DNA from: Pelagibacterium luteolum
GTDB taxonomy: Bacteria > Pseudomonadota > Alphaproteobacteria > Rhizobiales > Devosiaceae
Assembly: GCF_900100665.1 (NCBI RefSeq)
Contig: NZ_FNCS01000002.1
Span: 310,001-374,000, forward strand
Direction: 5' to 3'
DNA length: 64,000 nt
Below, in pieces: positions 33,947 through 42,393 of this stretch. Within the stretch, counting starts at the first letter, position 1. Each line of letters starts with the position of its first letter. The notes under the pieces were generated by a model that was not told the DNA's origin, ran no database searches, and worked only from the letters and a program-made list of their open reading frames with translations. The translations under genes and the position numbers were made by a program.

Positions 33947-34011
33947 TTGAGTCAATGGGGTTGAATGCGAACGCGGCGAGGCCGGGCGGGGTTGCGCAGC
34001 GGGAGCTTTGC

Positions 34012-34581
34012 TTAGCTGAACAGCACGACGAGCCAGCCACTGGCGATGGTGTCGGAGGTGTTGGCTATGGCGTGGGGGACGTCGGCGGCGTAGCGGGCGA
34101 CTTCGCCGGTGGTGAGGGCGGTGGTGGTATCGCCGGCGGTGATGGCAAGGCCGTCCGTGAGGGCGGTGAAATGTTCGCGGGTGCGGGCGGCGTGGGGGGC
34201 ACTGGTGAGGGCACCGCCGGGCTCGATTTCCACCAGATACCATTCGGTCTTGCCGGCCAGGGCGGGCGGGGAGAGGATTTTTAGCCGACACATGCCGTCG
34301 AGAGAGGCGATGAACGGGACGTGGTCGGCGGGAACGACATCGAGCATCGCGGATTTTCGGGCCACGGCATCGCCCGAGACCAGATCGGAGAATTCGATGT
34401 TGAGTGCTTGGGTGAGGCTCCAGACCACCGCGAAAGTGGGATTGGTCTCGCTGCGCTCGATCTGGCTCAGCATGGAGCGCGAAACGCCCGACAGCTTGGC
34501 CAATTGCTCCAGCGTCAGATGGCGCGCTTTGCGGGCCTTCTGGATCACCGGGCCGATCTGGGGGGGCGTTATCTCACTCAT
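34012..34581 (-). CDS. XRE-family transcriptional regulator with C-terminal cupin
   Basis: 189 residues. An HTH_XRE domain (about 11-66: IQKARKARHLTLEQLAKLSGVSRSMLSQIERSETNPT) precedes a small beta-barrel cupin (about 105-187, with ITAGDTTTALTTGEVARYAADVPHAIAN). Such HTH-cupin proteins usually sense a small metabolite, often an amino acid or amine. It is immediately upstream of kbl-tdh on the same strand, so it is likely the regulator of threonine breakdown. No metal-binding HxH...E...H set is complete, so the cupin may bind ligand without metal. Confidence 0.88.
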   Translation of the reverse strand: MSEITPPQIGPVIQKARKARHLTLEQLAKLSGVSRSMLSQIERSETNPTFAVVWSLTQALNIEFSDLVSGDAVARKSAMLDVVPADHVPFIASLDGMCRLKILSPPALAGKTEWYLVEIEPGGALTSAPHAARTREHFTALTDGLAITAGDTTTALTTGEVARYAADVPHAIANTSDTIASGWLVVLFS

Positions 34582-34623
34582 GGCTCGGAGTTGTAGAGGG
34601 CAAATTTGACCGCTGCAATATGG

Positions 34624-35085
34624 TCAAATGGGCAATGGGCCCTCGGGCTTTACCTCTTCCATCACCGGATAGGTTCGGGTTTCCGAAACACCGGGAAGGT
34701 TGAGGAGAACATCGCCCAGAAATGTGCGATAGTGACTCATGTCCGTAACCCGCGCCTTGACGAGATAGTCGAAGCCGCCGGCGACCATGTGGCATTCGAG
34801 GACTTCGCGCGACTGGCGAACGGCGCGGGAGAATTTGTCGAAGGCATCTGGGGTGGTCTTGTCGAGGGAGACTTCGACGAAGACCAGAAGGCCAAGACCG
34901 ACCATATGGGGGTCGATGCGGGCTGAAAAGCCCGTGATGTAACCGGACTTCTGCAGGCGTTTGAGGCGTTCGCTGGTCGAGGTGGGCGCAAGGCCGACGC
35001 GGTCGGCCAGTTCAGCGTTGGTCATGCGGCCATCGGCCTGAAGTTCGTTAAGAATGCGCCGGTCGACGCGATCGAGTTCAGTCAT
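34624..35085 (-). CDS. putR: Lrp/AsnC-family regulator of proline use (PutR-like)
   Basis: 153 residues. N-terminal helix-turn-helix (LDRVDRRILNELQADGRMTNAELADRVGLAPTSTSERLKRLQKSGYI) and C-terminal RAM/ligand domain (LGLLVFVEVSLDKTTPDAFDKF, then HMVAGGFDYLVKARV). The ATG at 35085 is chosen because the frame beyond it has no family match. It is divergent from putA with 139 bases between, exactly the layout of the alphaproteobacterial PutR system, in which PutR activates putA in response to proline. Confidence 0.9.
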   Translation of the reverse strand: MTELDRVDRRILNELQADGRMTNAELADRVGLAPTSTSERLKRLQKSGYITGFSARIDPHMVGLGLLVFVEVSLDKTTPDAFDKFSRAVRQSREVLECHMVAGGFDYLVKARVTDMSHYRTFLGDVLLNLPGVSETRTYPVMEEVKPEGPLPI

Positions 35086-35110
35086 TTCTGCGGACTTTCC
35101 TGTATTTTCC

Positions 35111-35158
35111 GGATATTCTACGGGTGCGCTCCATAAAGGAGCAATGGATATTCGGCGG
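35111..35158. promoter_or_regulatory. Direct repeats in the putR-putA intergenic region
   Basis: GGATATTCTACGG (35111-35123) and GGATATTCGGCGG (35146-35158) are 35 bases apart start to start, about three helix turns plus. ATTTTCCG just before the first, and CGGAAAAT some 45 bases later, are inverse copies. These are suitable for an Lrp-type multimer such as PutR. Confidence 0.5.
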
Positions 35159-35224
35159 AACCTGCGGAAAATCGCGCGCATCAAGGTTTGCGCGGATCGC
35201 CTGCGCACAATGAGGACTATCCCC

Positions 35225-38200
35225 ATGCCCAAAAGCGCCGCTGCCAAACCTGCCATTCAGCCTTTTGACCGGTTTTCCGACCGCGCGCTCGCCGTCGACA
35301 GCCCTTTACGCGAGGCGATCACTTCGGCGTATCGGTTGCCGGAAACCGAGGTGGTGCCGGATCTGATCGCGGCTGCGACGGTGGGGGCGGATGAAGCCAA
35401 GGCGATAAAGGCGGTGGCGGAAAAAGCCGTGAAGGGCATTCGCGCAAAGGGTGCTGGCGGCGGGGTGGATGGGCTGATCCACGAATACGCGCTGTCGAGC
35501 CAGGAGGGCATCGCGCTGATGTGTCTGGCCGAAGCGCTGCTGCGCACGCCGGACAACGAAACGCGCGATTTGCTGATTGCCGACAAGATCGCGCCGGGGA
35601 ACTGGCAGAGCCATCTGGGGCTGGATCGATCGGTATTTGTGAATGCCGCGACCTGGGGGCTGGTCGTGACCGGGCGCCTTGTGACACCGGTGGACGAAAA
35701 GGGCCTTTCGCGGGCGCTGTCGCGGCTCGTTGCGCGGTCCGGCGAGCCGGTGATCCGCGCGGGCGTCAAAATGGCGATGCGGATGCTGGGTGAGCAATTC
35801 GTCTCGGGTCAGAACATCAAGGAAGCGCTCAGGAACGGGCGGGCCTGGGAAGCCAAGGGATTTGGCTATTCCTACGACATGCTCGGAGAAGCGGCGACGA
35901 CGGCGCATGACGCGGATCGGTATATGGCCGAATATGTCGGAGCGATCCATGCCATCGGCGAGGCCGCGAAGGGCAAGGGCGTTTATCGCGGCCCGGGGAT
36001 TTCAATCAAGCTTTCGGCGCTGCACCCACGCTATTCGCGTGCGCAGTATGGCCGTGTGATGGGCGAATTGCTGCCGCGGCTAAAGGAGCTCGCCACGCTG
36101 GCCAAGGGCTACGACATCGGGCTCAATATCGACGCGGAGGAAATGGATCGGCTGGAGCTGTCGCTGGACCTGCTCGAAGCACTGGCGACCGATCCGGCAT
36201 TCGACGGCTGGGATGGCATCGGCTTTGTGATCCAGGCCTATTCCAAGCGCTGCCCTTTCGTCATCGACTGGATTATCGATTTGGCGCGGCGGACCGGGCA
36301 TCGGATCATGGTGCGGCTGGTCAAGGGCGCCTATTGGGACAGCGAAATCAAGCGCGCGCAGCTCGAGGGGCTAGCCGATTTCCCCGTGTTCACTCGCAAG
36401 GTGCATACGGATGTGAGCTATATCGCGTGTGCGAAAAAGCTGCTTGCGGCGCGGGATGCGGTGTTCCCGCAGTTTGCGACACACAACGCGCAGACCATGG
36501 CGACGATTTTTACGCTGGCAGGACCGGAATTCAAAATCGGCGATTATGAGTTCCAATGCCTGCATGGCATGGGCGAGCCGCTTTACGAGCAGGTGGTGCC
36601 CAAAGACAAGCTCGATCGGCCCTGCCGGATTTATGCGCCGGTGGGGAGCCATGAAACGCTGCTGGCTTACCTTGTGCGGCGGCTGCTGGAGAACGGGGCC
36701 AATTCGAGCTTCGTCAACCAGATCGCGGATGAAGATGTTCCGGTGGAACGGCTGATCGCCGATCCGGTCGCTGTGGCGAGAGAAATTTCACCTTTGGGCG
36801 CGCCGCATGAGCAGATTGATCTGCCACGCGATATTCTGGCAGCAGGGCGGACGAATTCTCGCGGTATCGATTTGTCGAACGAGGAGGCGTTGCGCGGATT
36901 GCACGGGGAACTTGCGGCCAGCGCGCAGGTGGACTGGACGGCTGGGCAGATGGGCGAGGCGCGCCCGGTGCGCAATCCGGCAGACCACTCAGATGTGGTC
37001 GGAACGGTTTTCGAGCCGACGGAAGCGATGGTGGCCGACATCATGGCGCGGGCCGTAGATGCCGCGACGGCGTGGGCCAAGACCGAGCCTTCCGAGAGGG
37101 CGGCGATACTGCACCACGCGGCGGACGCCATGGAAGAGGCGACCAAGACCCTGATGGGGATCGCCATGCGCGAGGCGGGCAAATCGGCTGCCAATGCTGT
37201 GGCCGAGGTGCGCGAGGCTGTAGATTTCCTGCGCTATTACGGGCAGCAGGTGGAAGAGACATTTGGCAATAAGACCCATGTGCCGTTGGGCCCGGTGGTC
37301 TGCATTTCGCCGTGGAATTTTCCGCTGGCGATCTTTACCGGACAGATCGCTGCCGCTCTGGTGGCCGGCAATCCGGTGATTGCCAAGCCGGCGGAAGAAA
37401 CGCCTCTGATAGCGCAGTTCGCCGTCAAGCTGCTCCATGATGCCGGCGTGCCCGCCGATGTGCTTCAATTTGCGCCGGGTGACGGCAAGATCGGCGCGGC
37501 GCTGGTGGCGCATCCGACGACATCGGGGGTGATGTTTACGGGTTCGACCGAGGTGGCGCGATTGATTCAGAAGCAATTGGCGGGGCGAACGCTGGAGAAT
37601 GGCGCGCCGGTGCCGCTCGTCGCGGAAACCGGCGGACAGAACGCGCTGGTGGTCGATTCCTCGGCACTGACCGAACAGGTTGTGATCGATGTGCTGGCGT
37701 CGGCCTTCGACAGTGCGGGGCAGCGGTGTTCTGCGTTGAGACTGTTGTGCTTGCAGGAAGAAGCGGCCGACCGGACGCTCGAGATGCTGAAAGGTGCGAT
37801 GGCGCAGCTTTCGATCGGCAATCCCGCGCGATTGGCGACCGATATCGGACCGGTGATCACCGCCGAGGCGCGTGATGGAATAAATGGGCATATCGAAGCG
37901 ATGCGGGCCAAGGGACACACCGTTACCCAGATCGACCTGCCCGCGGAGGCTAGCAACGGGACGTTCGTGGCGCCGACGCTGATCGAGATCGATGACATCT
38001 CGGAGCTGGGACGCGAGGTGTTCGGGCCGGTGTTGCATGTGGTGCGGTTCAGGCGGGACAGGCTCGATGCGCTGATCGAGAAGATCAACGCGCTCGGCTA
38101 CGGGCTGACCTTCGGTTTGCACACGCGGATCGATACGACGATTGCCGAGGTGACATCGAAAATCGAGGTCGGGAACGTTTACATCAATCGCAACCAGATC

Positions 38201-38902
38201 GGGGCCGTGGTGGGCGTGCAGCCATTTGGCGGACATGGATTGTCGGGCACAGGGCCAAAGGCTGGCGGACCGCTGTATCTGCGGCGGCTGGTAACGACGG
38301 CGAGCCAGACTGTATGGGGCTTGCCCGCGCGGCAGGCCGGCCCGACGCTGCTGGCATTCGCTGACTGGGTAGGGTCGAAGGGTTATGACAGCCTGGCCCA
38401 CCATGCCGCTCATTATGGCACCCATCCGGCGATCAACACGTTCAGCGAACTCGACGGGCCTGTGGGCGAGCGCAATACGTATCGCACCAAACCCAAGGGA
38501 AAGGTGCTGGTTGTGGCGCAGACCATGGCGGGACTGGTGCATGGCATTGCTGCCGGACTTGCCGCGGGCAATGACGTGCTGGTGGAAGCCAATCCCGTTT
38601 TGGCGGCGGTGCTCAAGGACTTGCCGCCGGAAGTGTCGCAGCGGGTGACGATCGCGCGGACTGCGGTTGGCGATGGCGACGTCCGCGCCATCATGGGTGA
38701 TGGCGATGCGGTCGCGATCGGGGCGTTGACACAGCGTGTCGTCGCTTGGGACGGGCCGATCGTGACCGTTCAGGGCGCATCACCAGGCGCGCTGGAACGG
38801 GGCGAGGCGGTGTTCGCCGTCGACCTACTGGTCGATGAGGTGTCCACCAGCATCAATACGGCAGCGGCGGGGGGCAATGCGTCGCTGATGGCGCTGGCCT
38901 GA
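35225..38902 (+). CDS. putA: Bifunctional proline dehydrogenase / L-glutamate gamma-semialdehyde dehydrogenase
   Basis: Oxidises proline to glutamate in two steps, passing electrons to the quinone pool and NAD+, 1225 residues. No ribbon-helix-helix DNA-binding domain is seen at the N-terminus, so it is not a repressor itself. The PRODH barrel (about 85-480) has the FAD-contacting block GISIKLSALHPRYSRAQ, DAEEMDRLELSLDLLE and VRLVKGAYWDSEIKRAQ. The aldehyde dehydrogenase (about 520-990) has ISPWNFPLAIFTGQIAAAL, the catalytic Glu in VAETGGQNALVV and the catalytic Cys in SAGQRCSALRLL. A C-terminal extension of about 200 residues marks the long (type B) PutA. AGGA lies nine bases before the ATG at 35225. 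Confidence 0.96.
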   Translation: MPKSAAAKPAIQPFDRFSDRALAVDSPLREAITSAYRLPETEVVPDLIAAATVGADEAKAIKAVAEKAVKGIRAKGAGGGVDGLIHEYALSSQEGIALMCLAEALLRTPDNETRDLLIADKIAPGNWQSHLGLDRSVFVNAATWGLVVTGRLVTPVDEKGLSRALSRLVARSGEPVIRAGVKMAMRMLGEQFVSGQNIKEALRNGRAWEAKGFGYSYDMLGEAATTAHDADRYMAEYVGAIHAIGEAAKGKGVYRGPGISIKLSALHPRYSRAQYGRVMGELLPRLKELATLAKGYDIGLNIDAEEMDRLELSLDLLEALATDPAFDGWDGIGFVIQAYSKRCPFVIDWIIDLARRTGHRIMVRLVKGAYWDSEIKRAQLEGLADFPVFTRKVHTDVSYIACAKKLLAARDAVFPQFATHNAQTMATIFTLAGPEFKIGDYEFQCLHGMGEPLYEQVVPKDKLDRPCRIYAPVGSHETLLAYLVRRLLENGANSSFVNQIADEDVPVERLIADPVAVAREISPLGAPHEQIDLPRDILAAGRTNSRGIDLSNEEALRGLHGELAASAQVDWTAGQMGEARPVRNPADHSDVVGTVFEPTEAMVADIMARAVDAATAWAKTEPSERAAILHHAADAMEEATKTLMGIAMREAGKSAANAVAEVREAVDFLRYYGQQVEETFGNKTHVPLGPVVCISPWNFPLAIFTGQIAAALVAGNPVIAKPAEETPLIAQFAVKLLHDAGVPADVLQFAPGDGKIGAALVAHPTTSGVMFTGSTEVARLIQKQLAGRTLENGAPVPLVAETGGQNALVVDSSALTEQVVIDVLASAFDSAGQRCSALRLLCLQEEAADRTLEMLKGAMAQLSIGNPARLATDIGPVITAEARDGINGHIEAMRAKGHTVTQIDLPAEASNGTFVAPTLIEIDDISELGREVFGPVLHVVRFRRDRLDALIEKINALGYGLTFGLHTRIDTTIAEVTSKIEVGNVYINRNQIGAVVGVQPFGGHGLSGTGPKAGGPLYLRRLVTTASQTVWGLPARQAGPTLLAFADWVGSKGYDSLAHHAAHYGTHPAINTFSELDGPVGERNTYRTKPKGKVLVVAQTMAGLVHGIAAGLAAGNDVLVEANPVLAAVLKDLPPEVSQRVTIARTAVGDGDVRAIMGDGDAVAIGALTQRVVAWDGPIVTVQGASPGALERGEAVFAVDLLVDEVSTSINTAAAGGNASLMALA

Positions 38903-38974
38903 TCGGTGTGGTCCTAGCATCGTTGCGCGTCATGACCTATGTCTGGCGAAACCCATGCAAGGCAAGGACTGTTT

Positions 38975-39805
38975 ATGACCATCGAAAGACGTTCCGACCG
39001 GGTGGCGTTCAGGTTTTCCGGACCGGATACAACGCATCTGCTGCATGACGTTTTGACGCCGCCCGTCCTCGAAGATGGGGTGGCGCGCTGGTGTGGGCTT
39101 TTGGCACCGCAGGGAAAATTACTGGCCGAGGGGCTGATCGGATGGGCCGATGGGGCCTATTGGCTGGACGTGCCGAGCGCTGCCGCCGATAATTTCTTCA
39201 AGCGTATGAAGATGTATCGACTGCGCGCCAAGATGGAGATCGAGCGGCTGGACGAAAGCCATGTCATAGGGTGGTCGACGGCGCAGCCGGCATCCGGCGT
39301 TGCGCATGAGGACCGCCGGGCGGAAGGGCTTGGCTATCGGGTGATCGCGCCTGTTGGAGATGCCGAGGATTGGGTCGACGGTGACGGTCAAGCTCGAATA
39401 CGGATAGCGGCGGGTATTCTCGAAATGGGACCCGACTTTATTCCCGAGGACGTCTTTCCGCACGATGTCGGGATGGATCACCTCGGCGGCGTGGACTTCA
39501 AGAAGGGATGTTATGTCGGCCAGGAAGTGGTGTCGCGGATGCAGCATCGTGGAACGGCGCGGCGGAGGCCGGTGATCGTTTCAGGCATTGCCCAGGGCGG
39601 GCGTGGCGATGCGATCGTCGTGGGCGGCAAAAGCATCGGGACGCTTGGTGCGGTGGTCGATGGCTCTGCCGTTGCTATCGTGCGGATCGACAAGGTTGGC
39701 GATGTCGATGAGGCGAGCGTCAACGGTGCTCCGGTCTCGCTTGCCCTGCCCCATTGGGCGCGCTACGGTTTTGCAGCGCCGGGCGGCGATTCCGAGGACG
39801 ACTAA
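38975..39805 (+). CDS. ygfZ: YgfZ/GcvT-domain folate-binding protein (Fe-S cluster maintenance)
   Basis: 276 residues. The YgfZ signature K-G-C-Y-x-G-Q-E is intact in DFKKGCYVGQEVVSRMQHRG. An upstream region resembles the aminomethyltransferase GcvT fold (VAFRFSGPDTTHLLHDVLTPP, LAPQGKLLAEGLI). The family uses tetrahydrofolate and the conserved Cys to assist Fe-S proteins. AAGGACTGTTT precedes the ATG at 38975. It starts 72 bases after putA and is followed closely by the HD hydrolase. Confidence 0.9.
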   Translation: MTIERRSDRVAFRFSGPDTTHLLHDVLTPPVLEDGVARWCGLLAPQGKLLAEGLIGWADGAYWLDVPSAAADNFFKRMKMYRLRAKMEIERLDESHVIGWSTAQPASGVAHEDRRAEGLGYRVIAPVGDAEDWVDGDGQARIRIAAGILEMGPDFIPEDVFPHDVGMDHLGGVDFKKGCYVGQEVVSRMQHRGTARRRPVIVSGIAQGGRGDAIVVGGKSIGTLGAVVDGSAVAIVRIDKVGDVDEASVNGAPVSLALPHWARYGFAAPGGDSEDD

Positions 39806-39821
39806 GGGCATCAGGGGCATT

Positions 39822-40427
39822 ATGGCACGGGCAAACTCACGCGCCTGGCAGCGCATGCTATCGGGGCGGAGGCTCGACCTGCTCGATCCCTCACCGCTTG
39901 ATGTGGAATTGTCCGATATCGCCCATGGGCTGGCGCGTGTGGCGCGGTGGAACGGGCAAACGCGTGGCGATTATGCCTATTCGGTCGCGCAGCACTCGGT
40001 GCTGGTGCTGGAGATCGCCTGCGCCATTGACCCCGAAATCAGCGATGCGGGCCGGCTTTATGCCCTGCTCCACGATTCCCCTGAATATGTGATGGGCGAC
40101 ATCATCTCGCCGTTCAAGGCGGCGATGGGGGGCAATTATCGCGATGTCGAGGCGCGGCTGCTGGGGGCGATCCATGTCCGGTTTGGACTAGCGGCGATCG
40201 CGCCTTCGGCGCTGACCAAGCTGATCAAGCGCGCCGATAAGGAAGCTGCGTTTTTCGAGGCGGTCAATCTGGCTGGATTTTCGGCCGACGAGGCTCGGAA
40301 ATATTTCGGCGAGCCAACCCTAGCCGGGTTCGATCTCCCCGGGTTCGACCGTTTGATCCGGCCATGGCCGACCCAGCAGGCCCATGAGCAGTTCGTTTCG
40401 GTGTTCGAGACGCTGACCGTGGCATAA
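39822..40427 (+). CDS. HD-domain hydrolase (YfbR-like 5'-nucleotidase family)
   Basis: 201 residues. It has the histidine/aspartate metal site: YSVAQHSVLVLEIA (first His), LLHDSPEYVMGDIISPFK (HD) and KRADKEAAFFEAVNLAG (final Asp). The DIISPFK continuation is typical of the YfbR/YfdR branch, which hydrolyses deoxynucleoside monophosphates. AGGGGCATT precedes the ATG at 39822, 16 bases after the ygfZ stop, so the pair is likely cotranscribed. Confidence 0.88.
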   Translation: MARANSRAWQRMLSGRRLDLLDPSPLDVELSDIAHGLARVARWNGQTRGDYAYSVAQHSVLVLEIACAIDPEISDAGRLYALLHDSPEYVMGDIISPFKAAMGGNYRDVEARLLGAIHVRFGLAAIAPSALTKLIKRADKEAAFFEAVNLAGFSADEARKYFGEPTLAGFDLPGFDRLIRPWPTQQAHEQFVSVFETLTVA

Positions 40428-40553
40428 CGCCTAACGCGTTGTAATCGCTAAAATTTTAGGCTCATTTTACCTATTAACCCTAGGCACGAAACATCTTTGC
40501 CTTAACGGATAGTAAAGGTTGATAAAGCGTTAACACGGCAAGGGAGAGTTGCC

Positions 40554-41078
40554 ATGAACGCTGATCGCACCGGACGGAATTCCCACAGCATTGCCTTGAG
40601 TTTTCGGTTGGGCGTAGCGTTGGCATTGCTGCTGGTTGCGGTGCTCGGCGCCGGCATGGCGCGGGCTGACGGCATATTGGGCACATCCCCACCTCCCCTT
40701 ACGACATTGGTGAAGTTCAACGACAGATCGTACGATGTATCGTATGCCGACACCGTTTCGCTTGAGCCGCTGGCGACGAGCGTCGTGCGCAAGATCGGAT
40801 ATGGGGCGGTGACAACCGTTAATATCGCGACGACCTCGACGGGCACGTATTCGAGTGACGGTCTCGTCTCGAACCATGTGCGCTATCCCGGAATTACGGC
40901 CGAGGAACGGCCGCGCCATTATTCCTCGAGGGGCTTCGGCCCATCCGGACCGGGGTTCTCTATTTTCTCGATAGGCCAGAGCCCGAATGGTGGATTGGTC
41001 TTCAACCGGGTGACCGATCGCGGCGTGCGCTCATGCGTTACCAGCGGCTCGATAGCCTCGTGCTACCGCACGTATTAG
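40554..41078 (+). CDS. Exported protein of unknown function
   Basis: 174 residues. A basic N-terminus and hydrophobic helix (SFRLGVALALLLVAVLGAGMARA, cleavage near residue 38) indicate export. The mature part is rich in Ser, Thr, Gly and Tyr and has two cysteines close to the C-terminus (RSCVTSGSIASCYRTY), probably a disulfide. GGGAGAG lies six bases before the ATG. It ends five bases before the convergent cell-wall hydrolase gene. I do not recognise a family. Confidence 0.72.
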   Translation: MNADRTGRNSHSIALSFRLGVALALLLVAVLGAGMARADGILGTSPPPLTTLVKFNDRSYDVSYADTVSLEPLATSVVRKIGYGAVTTVNIATTSTGTYSSDGLVSNHVRYPGITAEERPRHYSSRGFGPSGPGFSIFSIGQSPNGGLVFNRVTDRGVRSCVTSGSIASCYRTY

Positions 41079-41083
41079 AGCGA

Positions 41084-42094
41084 TCAGCCGAACCGCCAGC
41101 CTGGCTTGAAGCGGTAGAAGATGTGCAGACCGATCTGGGACAGTCGATCCATGTTGCGCGCCCAATGGGGACGGACATAGGTGGCGTGATAGTGCGTCGC
41201 GTCCGCTACTTCGGTCAGATAGATTTCCTTGTTGAGAACCGTCTGGGTGATCTCCTGGGCGAGGTGCCAGGCGGCAACTTCGGAGGTGCGGTTCACGTTG
41301 GTGACACCGTCACAAGCGAAGGAGAACTGGCAGGCGTTGCGGCGATGCTGGTTCTGATAGACCACGCCGCAGATGGTATCGGGATAGCGATGGTCTTCGA
41401 CGCGGTTCATGATGACCTGCGCCACCGCCACCTGGCCGCGGTAGCTTTCGCCGCGAGCTTCGAAGTAGATGCCGGTAGCAAGGCACCACTGTTCACGTTC
41501 GGAATAGGTGTGGCCAACCGTGAATTCGGTGGCGGGCGTGTTGGCACGGCCATAGGCCAACGCGTCTGGGACCGAGGGTACAAGCGCGTTGCCGTCGGTC
41601 ATCGAGCCGATGGCGTCGAGGCCAGAATTGTCGATGATATCGGAATCGATGGACGCGACTGAAATGCGTGGACCGTCTTCAGCGGTCTCTTCGCCAGAGG
41701 CGACGCGGAGATCAGACTGGCCATAGGGCGTTCCGGCTTCACGGGCGGCAGCAATCGAGATGCGTATGGCATCGAAGGATTGCGAGAAGGCCGCGAGATT
41801 GACCTCGGGCTGGCGGCGATCGGTTTTTTCGGTGCGGTTGGGTCCGGCGAAAACCGGCGTCTGAAAGAGCGACGCGACAGTACCGGAAATAACCGGCGCG
41901 CCCTCTTCAAAGCTGAGCGATGCAACCGGAACAGGGGGCAAATCATTGCTCATGTCCACGGCGCGGAAACCGCCCGTACCGGGAACTGCAAAACCGTAAA
42001 CCGCTGCGCTGAGAGCCAGCGCCGCAAAGGCTTTGCCAAACATGCTCGATGGTCGTGCCGAACGGGCACGCACCAGGGAGAACCTGTACGCCAT
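41084..42094 (-). CDS. SleB-type cell-wall hydrolase
   Basis: 336 residues. An N-terminal signal or anchor segment (MFGKAFAALALSAAVYGFAV, about 18-38) and a long low-complexity linker precede the Hydrolase_2 (SleB) domain at about 215-320. The domain shows the catalytic Glu in CLATGIYFEARGESYRGQVAVA and the NRVEDHRYPDTICGVVYQ and CQFSFACDG blocks. It probably cuts peptidoglycan (muramidase/amidase-like) in the periplasm. The ATG at 42094 is used; a GTG two codons earlier is possible. Confidence 0.9.
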   Translation of the reverse strand: MAYRFSLVRARSARPSSMFGKAFAALALSAAVYGFAVPGTGGFRAVDMSNDLPPVPVASLSFEEGAPVISGTVASLFQTPVFAGPNRTEKTDRRQPEVNLAAFSQSFDAIRISIAAAREAGTPYGQSDLRVASGEETAEDGPRISVASIDSDIIDNSGLDAIGSMTDGNALVPSVPDALAYGRANTPATEFTVGHTYSEREQWCLATGIYFEARGESYRGQVAVAQVIMNRVEDHRYPDTICGVVYQNQHRRNACQFSFACDGVTNVNRTSEVAAWHLAQEITQTVLNKEIYLTEVADATHYHATYVRPHWARNMDRLSQIGLHIFYRFKPGWRFG

Positions 42095-42393
42095 TATCAC
42101 GCTTTTCTACGCTACTTACCACTGACCCGTCGGCACTACGCCGAGCACCGGACCTCAATACTCATCGGCCCGGTGTCGAATGCCGATCTCGCCGCGATGC
42201 ACTCTGGCAACACTAACTCGATCAAATGCCGACAAATTCGATGATCGTGTATTAAGGTTAGGAAGGGGTAAACACCGGCAAGGTGGCGCGGAAAAGATGA
42301 GATCCGGGCGGGAGCAAGGCGATTTTCCGCCAGCAACATGGTTAACACCCGGCGTCAAAATCCAGGCTGGACGGGGGATTTCTCCACTCAAAC
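42095..42393. other. Intergenic region between the SleB-like and PPDK-like genes
   Basis: 299 bases with no reading frame of typical codon bias. It must hold the promoter of the cell-wall hydrolase (minus strand). A weak stem TCCAG/TGGA followed by TTTT just after the PPDK-like stop could terminate that gene. Nothing else is evident. Confidence 0.4.

Noticed and set aside
36989-38542. Minus-strand open frame of 517 codons
   Set aside because: It is the shadow of putA: Arg/His/Gln-rich with no domain motif, while putA has all catalytic residues.
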